Shown: positions 15,857 to 24,850 of the stretch, piece by piece
Layout of the letters: each line of letters starts with the position of its first letter
How positions within the stretch are numbered: the stretch's first letter is position 1
Assembly: GCA_963666035.2 (NCBI GenBank)
Contig: CAXXJI010000016.1
Coordinates: forward strand, 124,001-188,000
Length of the DNA stretch: 64,000 bases
Origin: CALMFG01 sp963666035
GTDB lineage: Bacteria; Bacillota; Clostridia; Christensenellales; CALMFG01
Direction of reading: 5' to 3'
Position numbers and translations under genes: made by a program
The notes under the pieces: generated by a model
What the model saw: the letters and a program-made list of their open reading frames with translations, nothing else
The model's database searches: none
What the model was told of the DNA's origin: nothing

Positions 15857-16748
15857 AGCGATAAAAGAAGAGGAACTGCCCAAGGCGAAAACACTTTGGA
15901 AGCAGGCGTTTGAAGACAGCGACGCATATATTGACTTCAATTTTTCTCGGAATATAGACCTGTCATATTCGATCGGCGCATTCGACGGAGATGTTTTGGC
16001 ATGTATGCTTTTTATGATTAAAAAAAGCATGGCGTGTACGCTGAATGGGAAAACCGTCGAAGTGTATTTTATTGTTGGCGTTGCCACCGATAAAACATAC
16101 AGAAGACAAGGGATTGCTTCCAAAATCTTAGAAGAAGCAGACCGATTTCTATTCAATCTTGGTGTGCCGGTTGTCTATCTTTATCCCTTTAATCATCAGT
16201 TTTATAAAAAACAGGGATACCATACCGTCTCCTGGATGAAAAAAGTAAAGCTTGAAAAAAGCAACGCCGCAGATCCCGGTAAGGGCTTTGAGCTGAAACA
16301 CTACACAAAGAAAAATCTGCCGGATGCTGAGGTGCTGGTTGGGCTTTACAAAACCGTCGGCCTTACAAAGCACAGTTTTTTTGTCAGGTCCAAGCAGGAC
16401 TTTGTTGATATAATGGAAACCATGGCCGTGGACGACGGTCGATTTACTATAGCTTATCAGAACGATGAGCCTGTCGGTTATGTTTTGTATTTTCTAAAGC
16501 GAAAAAAAATCATCGGAACAGAGGCGTTGTTCTTGGACGCCCAAGCGGCAAAAAATGCTGTAAGTACGCTCGCAAAAGAACACGGCGGCTATATCTATCT
16601 GGATGACAGTTTTGATATTCAAGGCGCTGAGACGGCCGAGTATGCGATGATGAAAATCATCAATTTCGAGGCGGCAAGACGTGTCTGCGGAGCGGCTTCG
16701 GTGGAAGAAATATTGGGCGTCGAAGTGATGATACTTGAACAATATTGA
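15846..16748 (+). CDS. GNAT family N-acetyltransferase (Eis-like architecture)
   Basis: 300 residues from ATG 15846, chosen because GGAG lies just upstream and the GNAT domain begins at once; an in-frame start at 15810 would overlap the previous gene by 47 bases. The acetyl-CoA loop is in VGVATDKTYRRQGIASKIL (about 70-90). A second, weaker GNAT-like region and a C-terminal sterol-carrier-like part follow, as in the Eis/YitI group. The substrate is unknown. Co-transcribed and overlapping with the DUF2156 gene. Confidence 0.83.
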   Translation: MEFRAIKEEELPKAKTLWKQAFEDSDAYIDFNFSRNIDLSYSIGAFDGDVLACMLFMIKKSMACTLNGKTVEVYFIVGVATDKTYRRQGIASKILEEADRFLFNLGVPVVYLYPFNHQFYKKQGYHTVSWMKKVKLEKSNAADPGKGFELKHYTKKNLPDAEVLVGLYKTVGLTKHSFFVRSKQDFVDIMETMAVDDGRFTIAYQNDEPVGYVLYFLKRKKIIGTEALFLDAQAAKNAVSTLAKEHGGYIYLDDSFDIQGAETAEYAMMKIINFEAARRVCGAASVEEILGVEVMILEQY

Positions 16749-16775
16749 TAAATCGGATATAATTCGAAAGATTAA

Positions 16776-16806
16776 CTGCCGGCGTGATGGGATACGGCGG
16801 TTTTTC
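16776..16806 (+). terminator. Probable terminator after the GNAT gene
   Basis: CTGCCG (16776-16781) pairs with CGGCGG (16795-16800), six pairs with one wobble, then TTTTTCT. Confidence 0.55.
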
Positions 16807-16845
16807 TATGCAAAAAAGAAATAAAATAGATGCGGATTGAAAGCC

Positions 16846-16875
16846 TTGATTTTAAGGCATGGATTCGACTATTAT
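16846..16875 (+). promoter_or_regulatory. Possible promoter for the RNase J-ylbF-mltG unit
   Basis: TTGATT (16846-16851) and TATTAT (16870-16875), 18-bp spacer. AAAGAGG then lies at 16904-16910 before the TTG start. Confidence 0.45.
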
Positions 16876-16917
16876 ATAGATAAATGGACTTAAACGGAAA
16901 CGGAAAGAGGAACGAAT

Positions 16918-18583
16918 TTGAGTAAAAAACAAGATGAATTACGCATCACACCGCTTGGCGGTGTGGGCGAAATCGGCAAAAACATGACGCTGTTCGAATA
17001 CGGCGATGATATGATAATGGTCGATTGCGGGTTAATTTTCCCCCGCGATGATATGCTCGGCGTCGATTATGTCCTGCCGGATATTACGTATGTAGAGAAA
17101 AACATTGACAAGTTAAGAGCGGTTTTTATTACACATGGACACGAAGATCATATCGGGGCACTGCCCTATCTGGTGGAGCGGTTGAAGGTGCCCGTATATG
17201 GCACACGTTTTACCAATGCGCTGATCCGCACCAAGTTTGAAGAGCATGAGATAGTCAAAAAGGATTTATACGATATTAAAACAACCGACACAATTACGGC
17301 TGGTGTGTTTAAGCTGACGCCTATCAAGGTCAGCCATAGTATTGATGACGCGGTGGGATATGCGATTGAAACCCCGATCGGAACCGTGGTGCATACGGGC
17401 GACTTTAAGGTGGATTATACCCCTGTGGATGGTAAAGTGATTGATCTGGCTAAATTCGCCGAGCTTGGCACCAAGGGCGTTTTGCTGCTGATGGCGGACA
17501 GCACCAATGCACAGACGGCCGGATATACGATGAGCGAAAGCATCGTGGGGGATTCGTTTGAAAGCCATTTTAAGAAGGCGAACGGTCGGATTATTGTGGC
17601 CACCTTCGCTTCTAATATCCACAGACTGCAGCAGATCGTGGAAGCGGCCAAACGGTTTAAACCGAAAGATTATTATCACCGGAAGATCCATGCTGCGCAT
17701 TGCGGGTGTGGCCAAGGAACTTGGCATACTCAATATTGACGACAAAATGATTGTCGATATCGAGCAGATCAACTCTTTGCCCGATAAAAAGGTTACGCTG
17801 GTGACCACCGGTTCGCAAGGCGAACAGATGGCGGGACTTACGCGTATGGCGGCCGGCGAGCACGCCAAGATCACCATCAAGGAAGGCGATACGGTGATTA
17901 TCTCGGCATCGCCCATCCCGGGTAATGAACGCGGCGTGGCCGACGTCATTAATCTATTGCATCACAAGGGCGCGCATGTGATCAACGAAGCCAACGCGGA
18001 CGTGCATGTTTCCGGACACGCTTGTCAGGAAGAGCTAAAGCTGATTCATACGCTGACAAAGCCCAAATACTTTATTCCGGTGCATGGCGAATTTAAGCAT
18101 TTGTATAAACATGCCGAACTGGCTGAGGACTTGGGCATCAAACGAAAGAATATTTTTATTCCGGAAATCGGCATGCCGATTGAGATCAGCCGCAATCGTG
18201 CGCAAATTGGTAAGAAAGTGCCTTCCGGCCGTGTTTTGATTGACGGACTTGGCATCGGTGATGTGGGCAATGTGGTCTTAAATGACCGTCGGCTCTTAAG
18301 CCAGGATGGACTTTTGATGGTGATTGTGACCATCGACAAACAGACCGGAACGCTGATTGCGGGACCTGAGATTATTTCTCGCGGATTTGTTTATGTCAAA
18401 GAATCGGAAGGGCTGATTCAGAATGCCAAAGATTTGGTGCTGGATATCGTGAAGGATTCGGAAAAGAAAAAGGTAAGAGAGTGGAGTGTGCTAAAAGCGA
18501 AAATCAAACGGGCACTCCGCGATTATCTGTATGACCAGACCCAGAGAAACCCGATGATCCTGCCTGTGATTATCGAAATTTAA
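16918..18583 (+). pseudogene. rnj: Ribonuclease J, reading frame broken by a one-base insertion
   Basis: RNase J is a metallo-beta-lactamase-fold 5'-3' exo/endonuclease central to RNA decay in Bacillota. Frame one starts at TTG 16918 and contains HGHEDH (73-78), HTGDFKVD and the ADSTNAQ region. At TTTAAACCG (17656-17664) frame one drifts into nonsense ending at 17739. The correct sequence continues in the +1 frame from AAC at 17660: NRKIIITGRSM, the beta-CASP SGHACQEE, HGEFKHL, and a C-terminal domain to 18583. Removing one A of 17659-17661 gives a normal 554-residue protein. Both halves are otherwise well conserved, so a sequencing error or very recent mutation is likely. Confidence 0.9.
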
Positions 18584-18597
18584 GCGAGGTTACGCAC

Positions 18598-18945
18598 ATG
18601 TACGTATACGACAAAGCCAATGAACTGGCATCCAGCATCCGTGAGAGCGATGTGTTTAAGGAATATAAACGCACCAAAGATATCGCGCTGGCAGATGAAA
18701 AGAACAAAGGTCTTATAAAGAATTATAAAACCATGCAACTGCAGGCGCAGACCGCTTACATGACCGGCGGTGAGCCCGATGCTGAGATGATGGAGCGGAT
18801 GACCAAGCTGGGGGAAGTGTTACAGTTTAATCCCGACGTTTCGGCCTATCTGATGGCGGAATATAATTTTAATACGCTCATCGGCGATATATACAAAATC
18901 ATCGGTGACGCGTGCGAGCTGGATTTGGATATGTTTAAGGAGTGA
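18598..18945 (+). CDS. YlbF/YmcA family protein
   Basis: 115 residues, helical, matching the YlbF/YmcA (DUF964) family. In Bacillus YlbF, YmcA and YaaT form a complex that steers RNase Y and affects mRNA maturation, biofilm, competence and sporulation. Here it follows RNase J by 14 bases; RNase Y itself is 18 kb downstream. Whether it is the YlbF or YmcA orthologue cannot be told by eye. mltG starts 5 bases after its stop. Confidence 0.85.
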   Translation: MYVYDKANELASSIRESDVFKEYKRTKDIALADEKNKGLIKNYKTMQLQAQTAYMTGGEPDAEMMERMTKLGEVLQFNPDVSAYLMAEYNFNTLIGDIYKIIGDACELDLDMFKE

Positions 18946-18949
18946 CCGG

Positions 18950-20176
18950 ATGAACAGCGATATTGAGAGCACGAGAGAACATACCAAAATCGTAAACAAA
19001 AGAGCGCTGAACCAAACCGCAAAAGGCAAGGCGGGATTTGAGTCGCCGCTGCTCGGCACCCTGCGATCGGTGACGATTTCACTAATCGCGCTTGGGCTGG
19101 CGCTGGTAATCGTACTGGTTGGCTTTTTCACGTTAAAGCATAACTATTTCGATCCGGTCGATGAAGAGAACACTATGCCGGTTCGTGTGGAGATTCCGCT
19201 CGGGTCTTCGGTGTCCACCATCGCGGATACGCTGTACGAAAAAGAGATCATCCGCAACACCGCGGTTTTTAAGCTGTATGTCGATTTTAACGACATGTCC
19301 TCCAAGATGCAGGCGGGCACGTATGATTTGAACCGCAGCATGACCATGGACGATGTCATCGCCATTTTGGGTACGGGTACTTCGAATATTTCAGTCACCA
19401 CCTTTACGGTCACTGAGGGTATGACGATAAGTGATATGGCAAATATGTTTATCGAATCGGGCATTTTGGACGATCAAACCGATTTTTTGGAAATCTGTGA
19501 AACGGGTGTGGGTGTGGACAGTCTGGTGTTTTTAAAGCCGGATACCGGTGTGGATGAAACCGCACAAACGACGGACGCCGCCAAAAGCAATGTCAGATAC
19601 CTGCTGGAAGGCTATCTCTTCCCGGACACCTATGAGATATACATCAATTCGGCACCAGAAACGATTATCAATAAGATGTTGAATCGCTTTCAGTCTGTGT
19701 TTTCCAGCGACTATATTGCGCGCGCAGAACAGATCGGGATGAGCATCGATGAGGTGGTCACGCTGGCCTCTATCATTGAGCGTGAAGGCAAGCCGCAGGA
19801 TTTTAAAAAGATTTCAGCGGTGTTTCATAATCGTTTAAAGAAGGATGATAAACTGCAGTCCTGCGCCACATTGCAATATGTGGTCGGCATACGTAAATTG
19901 CAGTTCAGCCAAAGTGAGATAGATACCGCTTCGCCGTATAATACCTACATCAACGCAGGGCTCCCTGCCGGCCCCATCTCTAACCCCGGGAAACAGGCTA
20001 TCGAAGCGGCATTGTATCCGGACGAAGATTATTTGGCGGATGGATACTATTTTTTCTGCTCCAAAGACCCCGAGAGCGGGGAACTGGCCTTTGCCAAGAC
20101 ATACTCGGAACACGAAAAGAACGTCGCGATGTATGAGGATTTGTGGGCGGCGTACGACGCTGCACTGGGAAATTAG
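18950..20176 (+). CDS. mltG: Endolytic peptidoglycan transglycosylase MltG (YceG family)
   Basis: 408 residues from ATG 18950, preceded by AAGGAG (18937-18942). It cuts nascent glycan strands and so ends their elongation. A cytoplasmic N-terminus is followed by one membrane helix (about 42-63), an N-terminal LysM-like part, then the YceG domain with EGYLFPDTYEI and the catalytic Glu in LASIIEREG. The neighbour order mltG then U32 peptidase-like gene matches Bacillus yrrL-yrrN/yrrO. Confidence 0.95.
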   Translation: MNSDIESTREHTKIVNKRALNQTAKGKAGFESPLLGTLRSVTISLIALGLALVIVLVGFFTLKHNYFDPVDEENTMPVRVEIPLGSSVSTIADTLYEKEIIRNTAVFKLYVDFNDMSSKMQAGTYDLNRSMTMDDVIAILGTGTSNISVTTFTVTEGMTISDMANMFIESGILDDQTDFLEICETGVGVDSLVFLKPDTGVDETAQTTDAAKSNVRYLLEGYLFPDTYEIYINSAPETIINKMLNRFQSVFSSDYIARAEQIGMSIDEVVTLASIIEREGKPQDFKKISAVFHNRLKKDDKLQSCATLQYVVGIRKLQFSQSEIDTASPYNTYINAGLPAGPISNPGKQAIEAALYPDEDYLADGYYFFCSKDPESGELAFAKTYSEHEKNVAMYEDLWAAYDAALGN

Positions 20177-20191
20177 AATTTGAGGGAACGT

Positions 20192-21421
20192 TTGAATACG
20201 AATTTGGAACTGCTCGCGCCGGCGGGCAATATGGAATGTTTGGATACGGCGCTGTACTTCGGTGCCGATGCCGTCTATCTATCGGGAAAGGCCTACGGAC
20301 TGCGTGCCTTTGCCGATAATTTTTCGATGGAGGATTTGATCGAAGCGTGCGGTAAGGCGCATAAGAAGCACAAAAAAATCTATCTCACCAGCAACGCGGT
20401 ATTCCATGAGGATGATTTTACCGGCTTTGATGAATATATAAAACAGGCAGAAGCGGCCGGGATTGATGCGCTGATTGTATCAGACCCGGGTGTGGTGATG
20501 GCGGCTAAAGAGGCTGTGCCGGATATGCCCATCCATCTTTCCACCCAAGCCAGTACAACCAATGCGATGAGTGTGAAATTCTGGGAGAAAATCGGTATAT
20601 CGCGCGTCATTGTGGCAAGAGAAGCCAGCCTTTCCGATATCCGCCGGATGAAAGACGCGGTCCCTGAGATGGAACTGGAAGCGTTTGTCCATGGGGCGAT
20701 GTGCATCTCCTATTCGGGCAGATGTTTGTTTTCAGACTTCACAACCGGCCGAAGCGGCAACAAGGGCGAGTGTGCCCAGCCCTGTCGGTGGAAGTATTAT
20801 GTGCAGGAAGAAAAAGACGGTTCACTTTTTCCGGTATTTGGTGATGAAAAAGGCACATACCTTTTTAACTCAAAAGATTTGATGATGATTGAACATATGG
20901 ACAAGTTGATCGAAGCGGGTGTGACTTCGTTCAAAATTGAGGGACGCATGAAATCGGCCTATTATGTGGGCAGCGTGGTCAAACTTTACCGAGCTGAAAT
21001 TGATAAGATTTTAAGGGATCAACAAAATTACCGTTTCAACGCAGAAGTTTTGGATGAGATGGCCAAATGCGGCACGCGTGAGTATACCACGGGCTTTTTC
21101 TTGGGCAACCCCATGGCTGAAGGGCAGGACACTCAAAGAACATCCGAGATTAAACCGGCGGTGTTTATCGCCAAGGTACTGCAAGATGCGGCTGATGGCA
21201 GTGTTTTGATTGAACAGCGGAATAAGTTTGTGCTGGGAGATGAACTGGAAGTGCTGAGTCCGGATGCTGAAACCGCTGTGTTCAAAGTAAAAAGCATCGT
21301 CAACGAAGATGGGCAGGCGCAGGAAAGTGCGCCGCACCCCAAACAGGTGCTCACCATCAATTGCCCCTATCCGCTGAAAGCAGGCGATCTTTTAAGAAGA
21401 AATCAATTGCTTCGCGATTAA
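20192..21421 (+). CDS. trhP: U32 family protein, tRNA 5-hydroxyuridine synthesis (TrhP type)
   Basis: About 409 residues. It has the U32 motifs LAPAGNMECLDTALYFGADAVYL at the start, EAFVHGAMCISYSGRC, the Cys-rich GNKGECAQPCRW and FKIEGRMKSAYYV. In Bacillus and E. coli such proteins (TrhP/RlhA group) are radical-free, Fe-S and prephenate-dependent hydroxylation factors rather than proteases; TrhP makes ho5U34 in tRNA. The location after mltG supports TrhP. The start chosen is TTG 20192, 5 bases after GAGGG; TTG 20180 is an alternative with no ribosome binding site. Confidence 0.85.
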   Translation: MNTNLELLAPAGNMECLDTALYFGADAVYLSGKAYGLRAFADNFSMEDLIEACGKAHKKHKKIYLTSNAVFHEDDFTGFDEYIKQAEAAGIDALIVSDPGVVMAAKEAVPDMPIHLSTQASTTNAMSVKFWEKIGISRVIVAREASLSDIRRMKDAVPEMELEAFVHGAMCISYSGRCLFSDFTTGRSGNKGECAQPCRWKYYVQEEKDGSLFPVFGDEKGTYLFNSKDLMMIEHMDKLIEAGVTSFKIEGRMKSAYYVGSVVKLYRAEIDKILRDQQNYRFNAEVLDEMAKCGTREYTTGFFLGNPMAEGQDTQRTSEIKPAVFIAKVLQDAADGSVLIEQRNKFVLGDELEVLSPDAETAVFKVKSIVNEDGQAQESAPHPKQVLTINCPYPLKAGDLLRRNQLLRD

Positions 21422-21449
21422 TATATTGACAAAAGAAGAGGAAAACATT

Positions 21450-22334
21450 TTGAGATCACAGGAAAGACTGGCGGATCTGTCACTCATCGGAGTGTCTTTT
21501 TTATGGGGGGCGGGATTTATCGCTGTACAGTATGCCATCCAATCGGGTTTGCCCGTGTCGCTGATTGTGGCGGCGCGGTTTACCATCGCGGCGTTGGCGG
21601 TGTTTGTGTTCAGCCCCAAAACCATATTCGGCATTAAAAAGCAGGAACTCATCACCGGCGTGATTGCGGGCGTTTTGCTGTATCTGTCGTTTTTGTCCCA
21701 GACTTTAGGGCAGGCTTATTCTACGGTTTCGAACGCGGCATTCATTACGGCGATCTACGTGGTGCTGGTGCCCTTTATCATCTGGATATTCAAAGGTCAT
21801 CCGCCCAAACTGAAGATGTTTTTTCTGGTGTTCACCACTTTGGCGGGTGTGTTTTTCTTAACCTACCAAAAGAATACGCCCTTGATTTCATTCAGCTCGG
21901 GTGATATCCTGTTGCTGCTCTGTGCGTTGGGGTTTGCCGCGCATATTGCATACCTTGGCGCAAAAGCGCGGGATTTTAATCCGGTCAATATCACGTTTTT
22001 GCAGATGGCAACGGCGGGTGTCATGGGATTTATAGTTTTTCTTGCCACCGACACATCGGCGCTCACGGGAGTCAATTGGCAGATGGGCATCTTCTCGGTC
22101 ATCTATCTGGGGCTGATTAGCTCGGCGGTCTGTTATTTTCTGCAGACTTGGGCGCAGACGATTACAACGCCTTCGAAGGCAGCGATTATGATGAGCATGG
22201 AATCGCTCTTCGGTTCACTCTTCTCAATTCTGATCGGTTTGGAAGCCTTTCGCATCAATATTCCGATCGGAGGCTTGATTATTTTGGCATCGGTGATTTT
22301 GTCCGAAGTGGAATTAAAAAAGCGTAAGCTGTAG
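21450..22334 (+). CDS. DMT superfamily transporter (EamA)
   Basis: 294 residues, ten hydrophobic helices in two EamA repeats. Recognised by LIGVSFLWGAGFIAVQYAI at the start and YLGLISSAVCYFLQTWAQ with SLFGSLFSILIG in the second repeat. These are metabolite exporters (often amino acids or their derivatives); the substrate is unknown. The start chosen is TTG 21450, 8 bases after AGAGG; TTG 21426 is in frame but lacks a site. The last gene before the nusA operon promoter. Confidence 0.88.
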   Translation: MRSQERLADLSLIGVSFLWGAGFIAVQYAIQSGLPVSLIVAARFTIAALAVFVFSPKTIFGIKKQELITGVIAGVLLYLSFLSQTLGQAYSTVSNAAFITAIYVVLVPFIIWIFKGHPPKLKMFFLVFTTLAGVFFLTYQKNTPLISFSSGDILLLLCALGFAAHIAYLGAKARDFNPVNITFLQMATAGVMGFIVFLATDTSALTGVNWQMGIFSVIYLGLISSAVCYFLQTWAQTITTPSKAAIMMSMESLFGSLFSILIGLEAFRINIPIGGLIILASVILSEVELKKRKL

Positions 22335-22367
22335 ACTGCTGCCGCGCCAGCGCCTGTAAAAAAATGC

Positions 22368-22396
22368 TTGAAAAAATCCAATTTCTGTGGTAATAT
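22368..22396 (+). promoter_or_regulatory. Promoter of the rimP-nusA-infB operon
   Basis: TTGAAA (22368-22373), 17-bp spacer, TAATAT (22391-22396). The transcript would start near 22403, leaving an ~80-base leader with a hairpin. Confidence 0.8.
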
Positions 22397-22420
22397 ACTT
22401 TTGAATTTAGCGGACGAGCG

Positions 22421-22444
22421 AAAGAGTGGGTTTACCCGCTCTTT
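22421..22444 (+). promoter_or_regulatory. Leader hairpin ahead of rimP (attenuator-like)
   Basis: AAAGAGTGGG (22421-22430), loop TTTA, CCCGCTCTTT (22435-22444): ten pairs with one wobble, followed by a short T-poor tail. It lies about 20 bases into the transcript. It could be an attenuator or an mRNA-stabilising 5' hairpin; the short T run makes full termination uncertain. Confidence 0.55.
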
Positions 22445-22484
22445 TCAATTGTTAGAGGGTAAAAACTAGAATGAGGTAACCGGA

Positions 22485-22943
22485 TTGGCAAAAAAGATTG
22501 AGGAATTAACCGTCGATCTGGCAAATCCCATATTGAAAAAGCGTGGGTTTGAACTGATCGACTGTGAATACGCAAAAAGCGGGCAGGATTATACGCTGAC
22601 GCTCTATATTGATAAGCCTGGAGGGATTACGCTGGACGACTGCGAAATCGTCAGCCGAGAGCTGGAAGTGCTGTTGGACGAAGCCGATCCGATCGAAAAC
22701 GAATATATTTTAAGCGTTTCTTCGCCGGGGCTGGACAGGCCGCTAAAGACCGAAAATGATTTTGAGCGTAATTTAGACAAAAAGATATATATCAAAACCT
22801 ATCGGGCAGTGAATAAGAAAAAAGAGTTTGTCGCTTTGCTTTCGGCGTATGATGCCGAGACGGTGACGATTAAGATGGATAAAAAAGAAGTCCGCTTAAA
22901 CCGCGGAGAAATCGCTGTTATCAAACAGCATATCGATTTTTAA
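22485..22943 (+). CDS. rimP: Ribosome maturation factor RimP
   Basis: 152 residues. RimP is needed for late 30S assembly. The N-terminal alpha/beta domain contains LTLYIDKPGGITLDDCEIVSRELEVLLD, followed by the signature YILSVSSPGLDRPLK and a C-terminal SH3-like barrel. The start is TTG at 22485, 8 bases after GAGG. First gene of a ten-gene operon reaching to 31083. Confidence 0.96.
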   Translation: MAKKIEELTVDLANPILKKRGFELIDCEYAKSGQDYTLTLYIDKPGGITLDDCEIVSRELEVLLDEADPIENEYILSVSSPGLDRPLKTENDFERNLDKKIYIKTYRAVNKKKEFVALLSAYDAETVTIKMDKKEVRLNRGEIAVIKQHIDF

Positions 22944-22963
22944 GCGATTGAACGAGGAGAGTT

Positions 22964-24262
22964 ATGAACGAACAATTCATTTATGCTTTGGAAGAGCTGG
23001 AACAGGAAAAGGGAATCAACAAGGAAATTCTGCTGGAGACCATTGAAGCAGCGCTGATTTCGGCTTATAAAAAGAATTTCGGCTCGTCCGATAACGTATA
23101 TGTTAATATCGACCAAAACACCGGCGATATCAAAGTGCTGTGCGCAAAAACCGTTGTGGAGGATGTGGAAAACCCCAGCGAAGAGATCAGTCTTGCTGAA
23201 GCCAAAGAAAAGAACTCGGCCTACGAACCGGGTGATCGGTTGGAAAGTGAAGTGACGCCGGCGGCGTTCGGCCGTTTGGCGGCGCAGACCGCAAAGCAGG
23301 TGGTGATGCAGAAAATTCGTGAAGCGGAGCGTGGCGTTATATACGAACAGTACACCGAAAAAGAAGGCGAGGTGCTGACGGCTGTGGTGCACCGCATCGA
23401 TAAATCCAAAGTATTTTTAGAGATCGGTAAAGCCGAAGGGTTGATGCTGCCGTCCGAATGTATCCGTAACGAACGATTGAATGTCAACGAAAAAATAAAA
23501 GTGTATATCACCGAAGTGAAAAAAACGTCAAAGGGCCCACAGATTATGGTGTCAAGAACCCATCCCAATCTGGTGGCGCGTCTGTTTGAGATAGAAGTTC
23601 CCGAAATCAAACAGAATATTGTTGAGATAAAAAACATCGCAAGAGAAGCAGGATTCCGTACCAAGATTTCGGTAGCAGCCAACGAGGATAATGTGGATCC
23701 GGTCGGTGCATGTGTGGGCCAAAAAGGATCGCGCATTGAGCGGGTGGTCGAGGAGCTGAAAGGTGAGAAGATCGATGTGATTCCATGGAGCGAAGACAGC
23801 GTGGAATACATCGCCAATGCATTAAGGCCTGCAAAAGTGGTGATGGCACAGGTGGACGAGGATGAGCGCGCCGCCAAAGTGATCGTGCCTGACAACCAGT
23901 TGTCATTGGCAATTGGCAGAGAAGGCCAGAATGCACGTCTTGCGGCCAAGTTGACGGGATGGAAGATTGACATCAAGAGCCAGTCGCAGATTGAAGGGGA
24001 TATCTTTGGACGCGGAAGCGAAGAAGACCTTTTGGATGACGAGATGGACGCCACTGATGTGGATGAAGCCATTGATGACGCTGTCAGCACGGCTAACGGC
24101 GAGATTGAAGAAGAGATCGCGGATGCGGCAAAAAAGGCGCATGATAGTGTGGACAGCGATTTGAGCGATATGGAAGAAAGCGCTTTAGATGCTTTAGAAG
24201 AGTTGGAGGACGTCGATCTGGACGATCTGCTGGCTGATATTGAAGAAGAATTAGAGGGATAG
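22964..24262 (+). CDS. nusA: Transcription termination/antitermination factor NusA
   Basis: 432 residues. An N-terminal RNA-polymerase-binding domain (about 1-125), an S1 domain (about 135-200), KH1 with GACVGQKGSRIERVVEEL, and KH2 with SLAIGREGQNARLAAKLTGWKIDI. A strongly acidic tail of ~80 residues (Asp/Glu/Ala-rich) follows, longer than in Bacillus NusA, which ends soon after KH2. The tail may be a flexible interaction region; its role is unknown. GAGGAG precedes the ATG. Confidence 0.97.
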   Translation: MNEQFIYALEELEQEKGINKEILLETIEAALISAYKKNFGSSDNVYVNIDQNTGDIKVLCAKTVVEDVENPSEEISLAEAKEKNSAYEPGDRLESEVTPAAFGRLAAQTAKQVVMQKIREAERGVIYEQYTEKEGEVLTAVVHRIDKSKVFLEIGKAEGLMLPSECIRNERLNVNEKIKVYITEVKKTSKGPQIMVSRTHPNLVARLFEIEVPEIKQNIVEIKNIAREAGFRTKISVAANEDNVDPVGACVGQKGSRIERVVEELKGEKIDVIPWSEDSVEYIANALRPAKVVMAQVDEDERAAKVIVPDNQLSLAIGREGQNARLAAKLTGWKIDIKSQSQIEGDIFGRGSEEDLLDDEMDATDVDEAIDDAVSTANGEIEEEIADAAKKAHDSVDSDLSDMEESALDALEELEDVDLDDLLADIEEELEG

Positions 24263-24264
24263 GC

Positions 24265-24546
24265 TTGGCGGTACAAAAGAAAAAGAAAATCCCGACGCGG
24301 ATGTGCATCGCCTGTCGTGAAAACATCGAAAAACGTGAGTTGATTCGCGTGGTGCGTGTGGATGAAAACACGCTGACGGTGGATGAAACCGGAAAGGCCA
24401 ACGGCCGCGGTGCCTATATCTGCCCCAAAATTGCATGCCTGGATAAAGCGCAGAAAACCCGGGCGTTTAAGCGCGCTTTGGACGTTGCCATGACCGAAGA
24501 GCTTTATAATGCATTGAAGCGGGTGATCTTAAGACGTGAGTTATAG
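24265..24546 (+). CDS. rnpM: RNase P modulator RnpM (YlxR family)
   Basis: 93 residues. The YlxR fold is marked by RMCIACRE near the N-terminus and NGRGAYICP. In Bacillus this small RNA-binding protein modulates RNase P activity. The start is TTG at 24265, two bases after the nusA stop. Its 3' end overlaps the ylxQ start by 11 bases. Confidence 0.92.
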   Translation: MAVQKKKKIPTRMCIACRENIEKRELIRVVRVDENTLTVDETGKANGRGAYICPKIACLDKAQKTRAFKRALDVAMTEELYNALKRVILRREL

Positions 24547-24838
24547 TGATTTTTTAAACCTGCTTGGCATCGGCGTCAAGGCGGGCAAGTATGTGATGGG
24601 AACCATGGCCTGCGAGAAAGCGATCAAACGCAGAAAGATCACATTGCTTATGCTGGACGAAGCCAGCGCACCGCGTACCATCAAAAATTATCATTCACTT
24701 TGCGAAGAGAATGGTGTAGAATTATTGTTGATGGCTGCGGGCAGCTTTGAAACGCAGACCGGATTTGCCTACCAGGTGGTGGGCGTAAAAGACGAGAAAT
24801 TTGCCAAGGCATTGATCGATAAAATGAACCGTCCTTAA
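24536..24838 (+). CDS. YlxQ, L7Ae/L30e-like RNA-binding protein
   Basis: 100 residues. Members of this L7Ae-like family bind kink-turn RNA. LLGIGVKAGKYVMG at the N-terminus and the position between ylxR and infB identify it. The start is GTG at 24536 inside the end of the previous gene, so it is translationally coupled. Confidence 0.9.
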   Translation: MSYSDFLNLLGIGVKAGKYVMGTMACEKAIKRRKITLLMLDEASAPRTIKNYHSLCEENGVELLLMAAGSFETQTGFAYQVVGVKDEKFAKALIDKMNRP

Positions 24839-24850
24839 AGGGAGAAGTAA

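Noticed and set aside
17640..17680. Programmed frameshift in RNase J at TTTAAAC
   Set aside because: TTTAAAC resembles a -1 slippery heptamer, but the zero frame reads TTT AAA, not TTA AAC, and the shift needed is +1. Neither tRNA can re-pair well after a +1 slip, and no stop codon or stimulatory element is at the site. An indel is simpler.
23221..24276. Long minus-strand open frame (351 codons) over nusA
   Set aside because: It is Ser-rich and low in complexity, has no ribosome binding site or family resemblance, and mirrors the Asp/Glu-rich coding strand.
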